From positions 1 through 15,851 of the forward strand of contig CAZGDR010000042.1 in assembly GCA_964524755.1 (NCBI GenBank): 15,851 nt of DNA. The letters are read 5' to 3'. Positions within the stretch are counted from its first letter, which is position 1, and the number at the start of each line of letters is the position of its first letter. A program made the translations under genes and the position numbers. Under the pieces are notes generated by a model, which was not told the DNA's origin, made no database searches, and saw only the letters and a program-made list of their open reading frames with translations. Origin of the DNA: JAQVOO01 sp964524755 (GTDB lineage Bacteria; Spirochaetota; Spirochaetia; Sphaerochaetales; Sphaerochaetaceae). Below are positions 15,111 through 15,851 of the stretch, piece by piece.

Positions 15111-15671
15111 TTATATATCGTGCACCGAGACAGATTGGATAGGATCGAATTCACGATCAGCATGATAAGCTAGGTTCATGACTGTGGCGATGCGTAATGC
15201 AGCAGCTTCGGTCCGTCCGGCACTCGTCCTTTCAGGGGCAATCTCTATATCTTTCATTGAGTCATCACGCATGTGTAGAGAAAACACGACCATAGCCTTG
15301 TTCCTCCCCTTTGGCTTGGCCCGCTCATCCATCGGTGATCGGCCCCGTACAAAATGGGAAATATCTACAGATTGTACCTCTGTAGCAGAGAAACTGATAT
15401 GTTTAACCCACAACAAAAACCCCACCTTATAATCAATTGTTTTAGCATGTGGGTCGAATTTCCAACTCTCACGATACCCTAGACCAAAAAGACTAATTAA
15501 AAAAAGTGTAATCGGAATTATAGAGGCTCCACTAAAGCCCCCATCTACAACTACACTAACAAACCCAAGTCCAATCACTAAACAAAAAAGGCCATACACA
15601 ATTCGATAATTATTCGTTATGGCATAAAATATAGTTCCATCGCCTTGTTCGCGAATTCTCATTTGCATCAT
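15111..15671 (-). CDS. Small two-helix membrane protein of unknown function
   Basis: The 186 residues start with about 22 hydrophilic residues, then two hydrophobic helices (about 23-42 and 48-65) joined by a short Gly/Asp turn, then a soluble domain of about 115 residues. That domain begins YRESWKFDPHAKTIDYKVGF and continues SFSATEVQSVDIS, a beta-rich pattern that loosely resembles bacterial PH-like domains in small membrane proteins (weak impression). A basic stretch (RGRSPMDERAKPKGRNK) sits in the middle. ATG 15671 has AGGAGA at 15680-15685; ATG 15668 is an alternative. A TATATT (15692-15697) may be its -10. Its stop is six bases from that of oppF, on the opposite strand. I do not recognise the family. 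Confidence 0.7.
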   Translation of the reverse strand: MMQMRIREQGDGTIFYAITNNYRIVYGLFCLVIGLGFVSVVVDGGFSGASIIPITLFLISLFGLGYRESWKFDPHAKTIDYKVGFLLWVKHISFSATEVQSVDISHFVRGRSPMDERAKPKGRNKAMVVFSLHMRDDSMKDIEIAPERTSAGRTEAAALRIATVMNLAYHADREFDPIQSVSVHDI

Positions 15672-15845
15672 AGAAAAAGTCTCCTAATGGGAATATACCG
15701 ACTCTAACCAATAAAAGAAAGCACCTAATCCTCTTGTAACTCCTGCAGAGGCCATGAATACGTTGTTTTTATTATTTTTCTTGATTATTAAATGTGTTTA
15801 AGGTACTCTATGATGAACGCTTATATTTCATAAGGAGATATGTAT
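15672..15845. other. Divergent intergenic region
   Basis: AT-rich. For the plus-strand gene at 15846, TATGAT (15809-15814, 5/6) with TTATTA 18 bp upstream is a weak promoter candidate. For the minus-strand gene, TATATT at 15692-15697 is a -10 candidate. A small dyad, CCTCT-N12-AGAGG (15730-15751), is present. No gene seen. Confidence 0.4.
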
Positions 15846-15851
15846 ATGAAA
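15846..15851 (+). CDS. Start of a gene running off the window
   Basis: ATG AAA at the very end, preceded by an excellent AAGGAG (15832-15837) with an eight-base spacing. Only Met-Lys is visible, so nothing can be said about the product. Confidence 0.5.

Noticed and set aside
15730..15751. CCTCT-N12-AGAGG as a terminator before a T-rich stretch
   Set aside because: Five base pairs with a 12-base loop, far from the T-run, and no plus-strand gene ends there.
1..15851. CRISPR arrays, tRNA or rRNA genes, insertion sequences, phage genes
   Set aside because: No regularly spaced repeats, tRNA-like or rRNA-like segments, transposases or integrases were seen on either strand.

Overview
The window looks chromosomal and comes from a Gram-negative-type bacterium, most likely a spirochaete and possibly a Sphaerochaeta relative. 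That placement is inferred from gene content and protein style: an abundant-type outer-membrane beta-barrel protein, treponeme-like enolase wording, and an OppC with a very long loop. It was not tested by any search. I see no phage, insertion sequence, CRISPR array, tRNA or rRNA. Most genes are housekeeping; the unusual parts are fusions, insertions and leader structures.

Layout. (1) 1-1437, minus strand: the first 479 codons of a secreted, probable outer-membrane beta-barrel protein cut by the window edge, driven by a perfect consensus promoter. (2) 1676-2647, minus: a UPF0158-GNAT fusion, divergent from eno. (3) 2761-4062, plus: enolase, ending at a strong hairpin terminator it shares with the convergent recX. 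(4) 5598 down to 4120, minus: rplM-rpsI-recX, with a promoter and a possibly switch-like leader before rplM. (5) 10149 down to 5710, minus: rimO-uvrD/pcrA and a shortened class-III-aminotransferase-like protein, packed with overlapping or adjacent start and stop codons. (6) 10150-10513: a divergent regulatory region with several inverted repeats. (7) 10514-15104, plus: oppB-oppC-oppD-oppF, an oligopeptide ABC importer without its binding protein; OppC carries about 225 extra residues in its first extracytoplasmic loop. (8) 15111-15671, minus: a small two-helix membrane protein, convergent with oppF. (9) 15846 to the end: the first two codons of another plus-strand gene.

How it fits together: rimO encodes the enzyme that modifies ribosomal protein S12 and lies in the same orientation just upstream of the S9/L13 operon; uvrD/pcrA and recX are DNA-repair functions carried along in these translation-linked operons; the opp operon is a separate nutrient-uptake unit. 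The best candidates for new biology are the OppC insertion, the shortened aminotransferase-like protein tied to uvrD, the UPF0158-GNAT fusion with an apparently leaderless start, and the alternative hairpins at the rplM ribosome-binding site.
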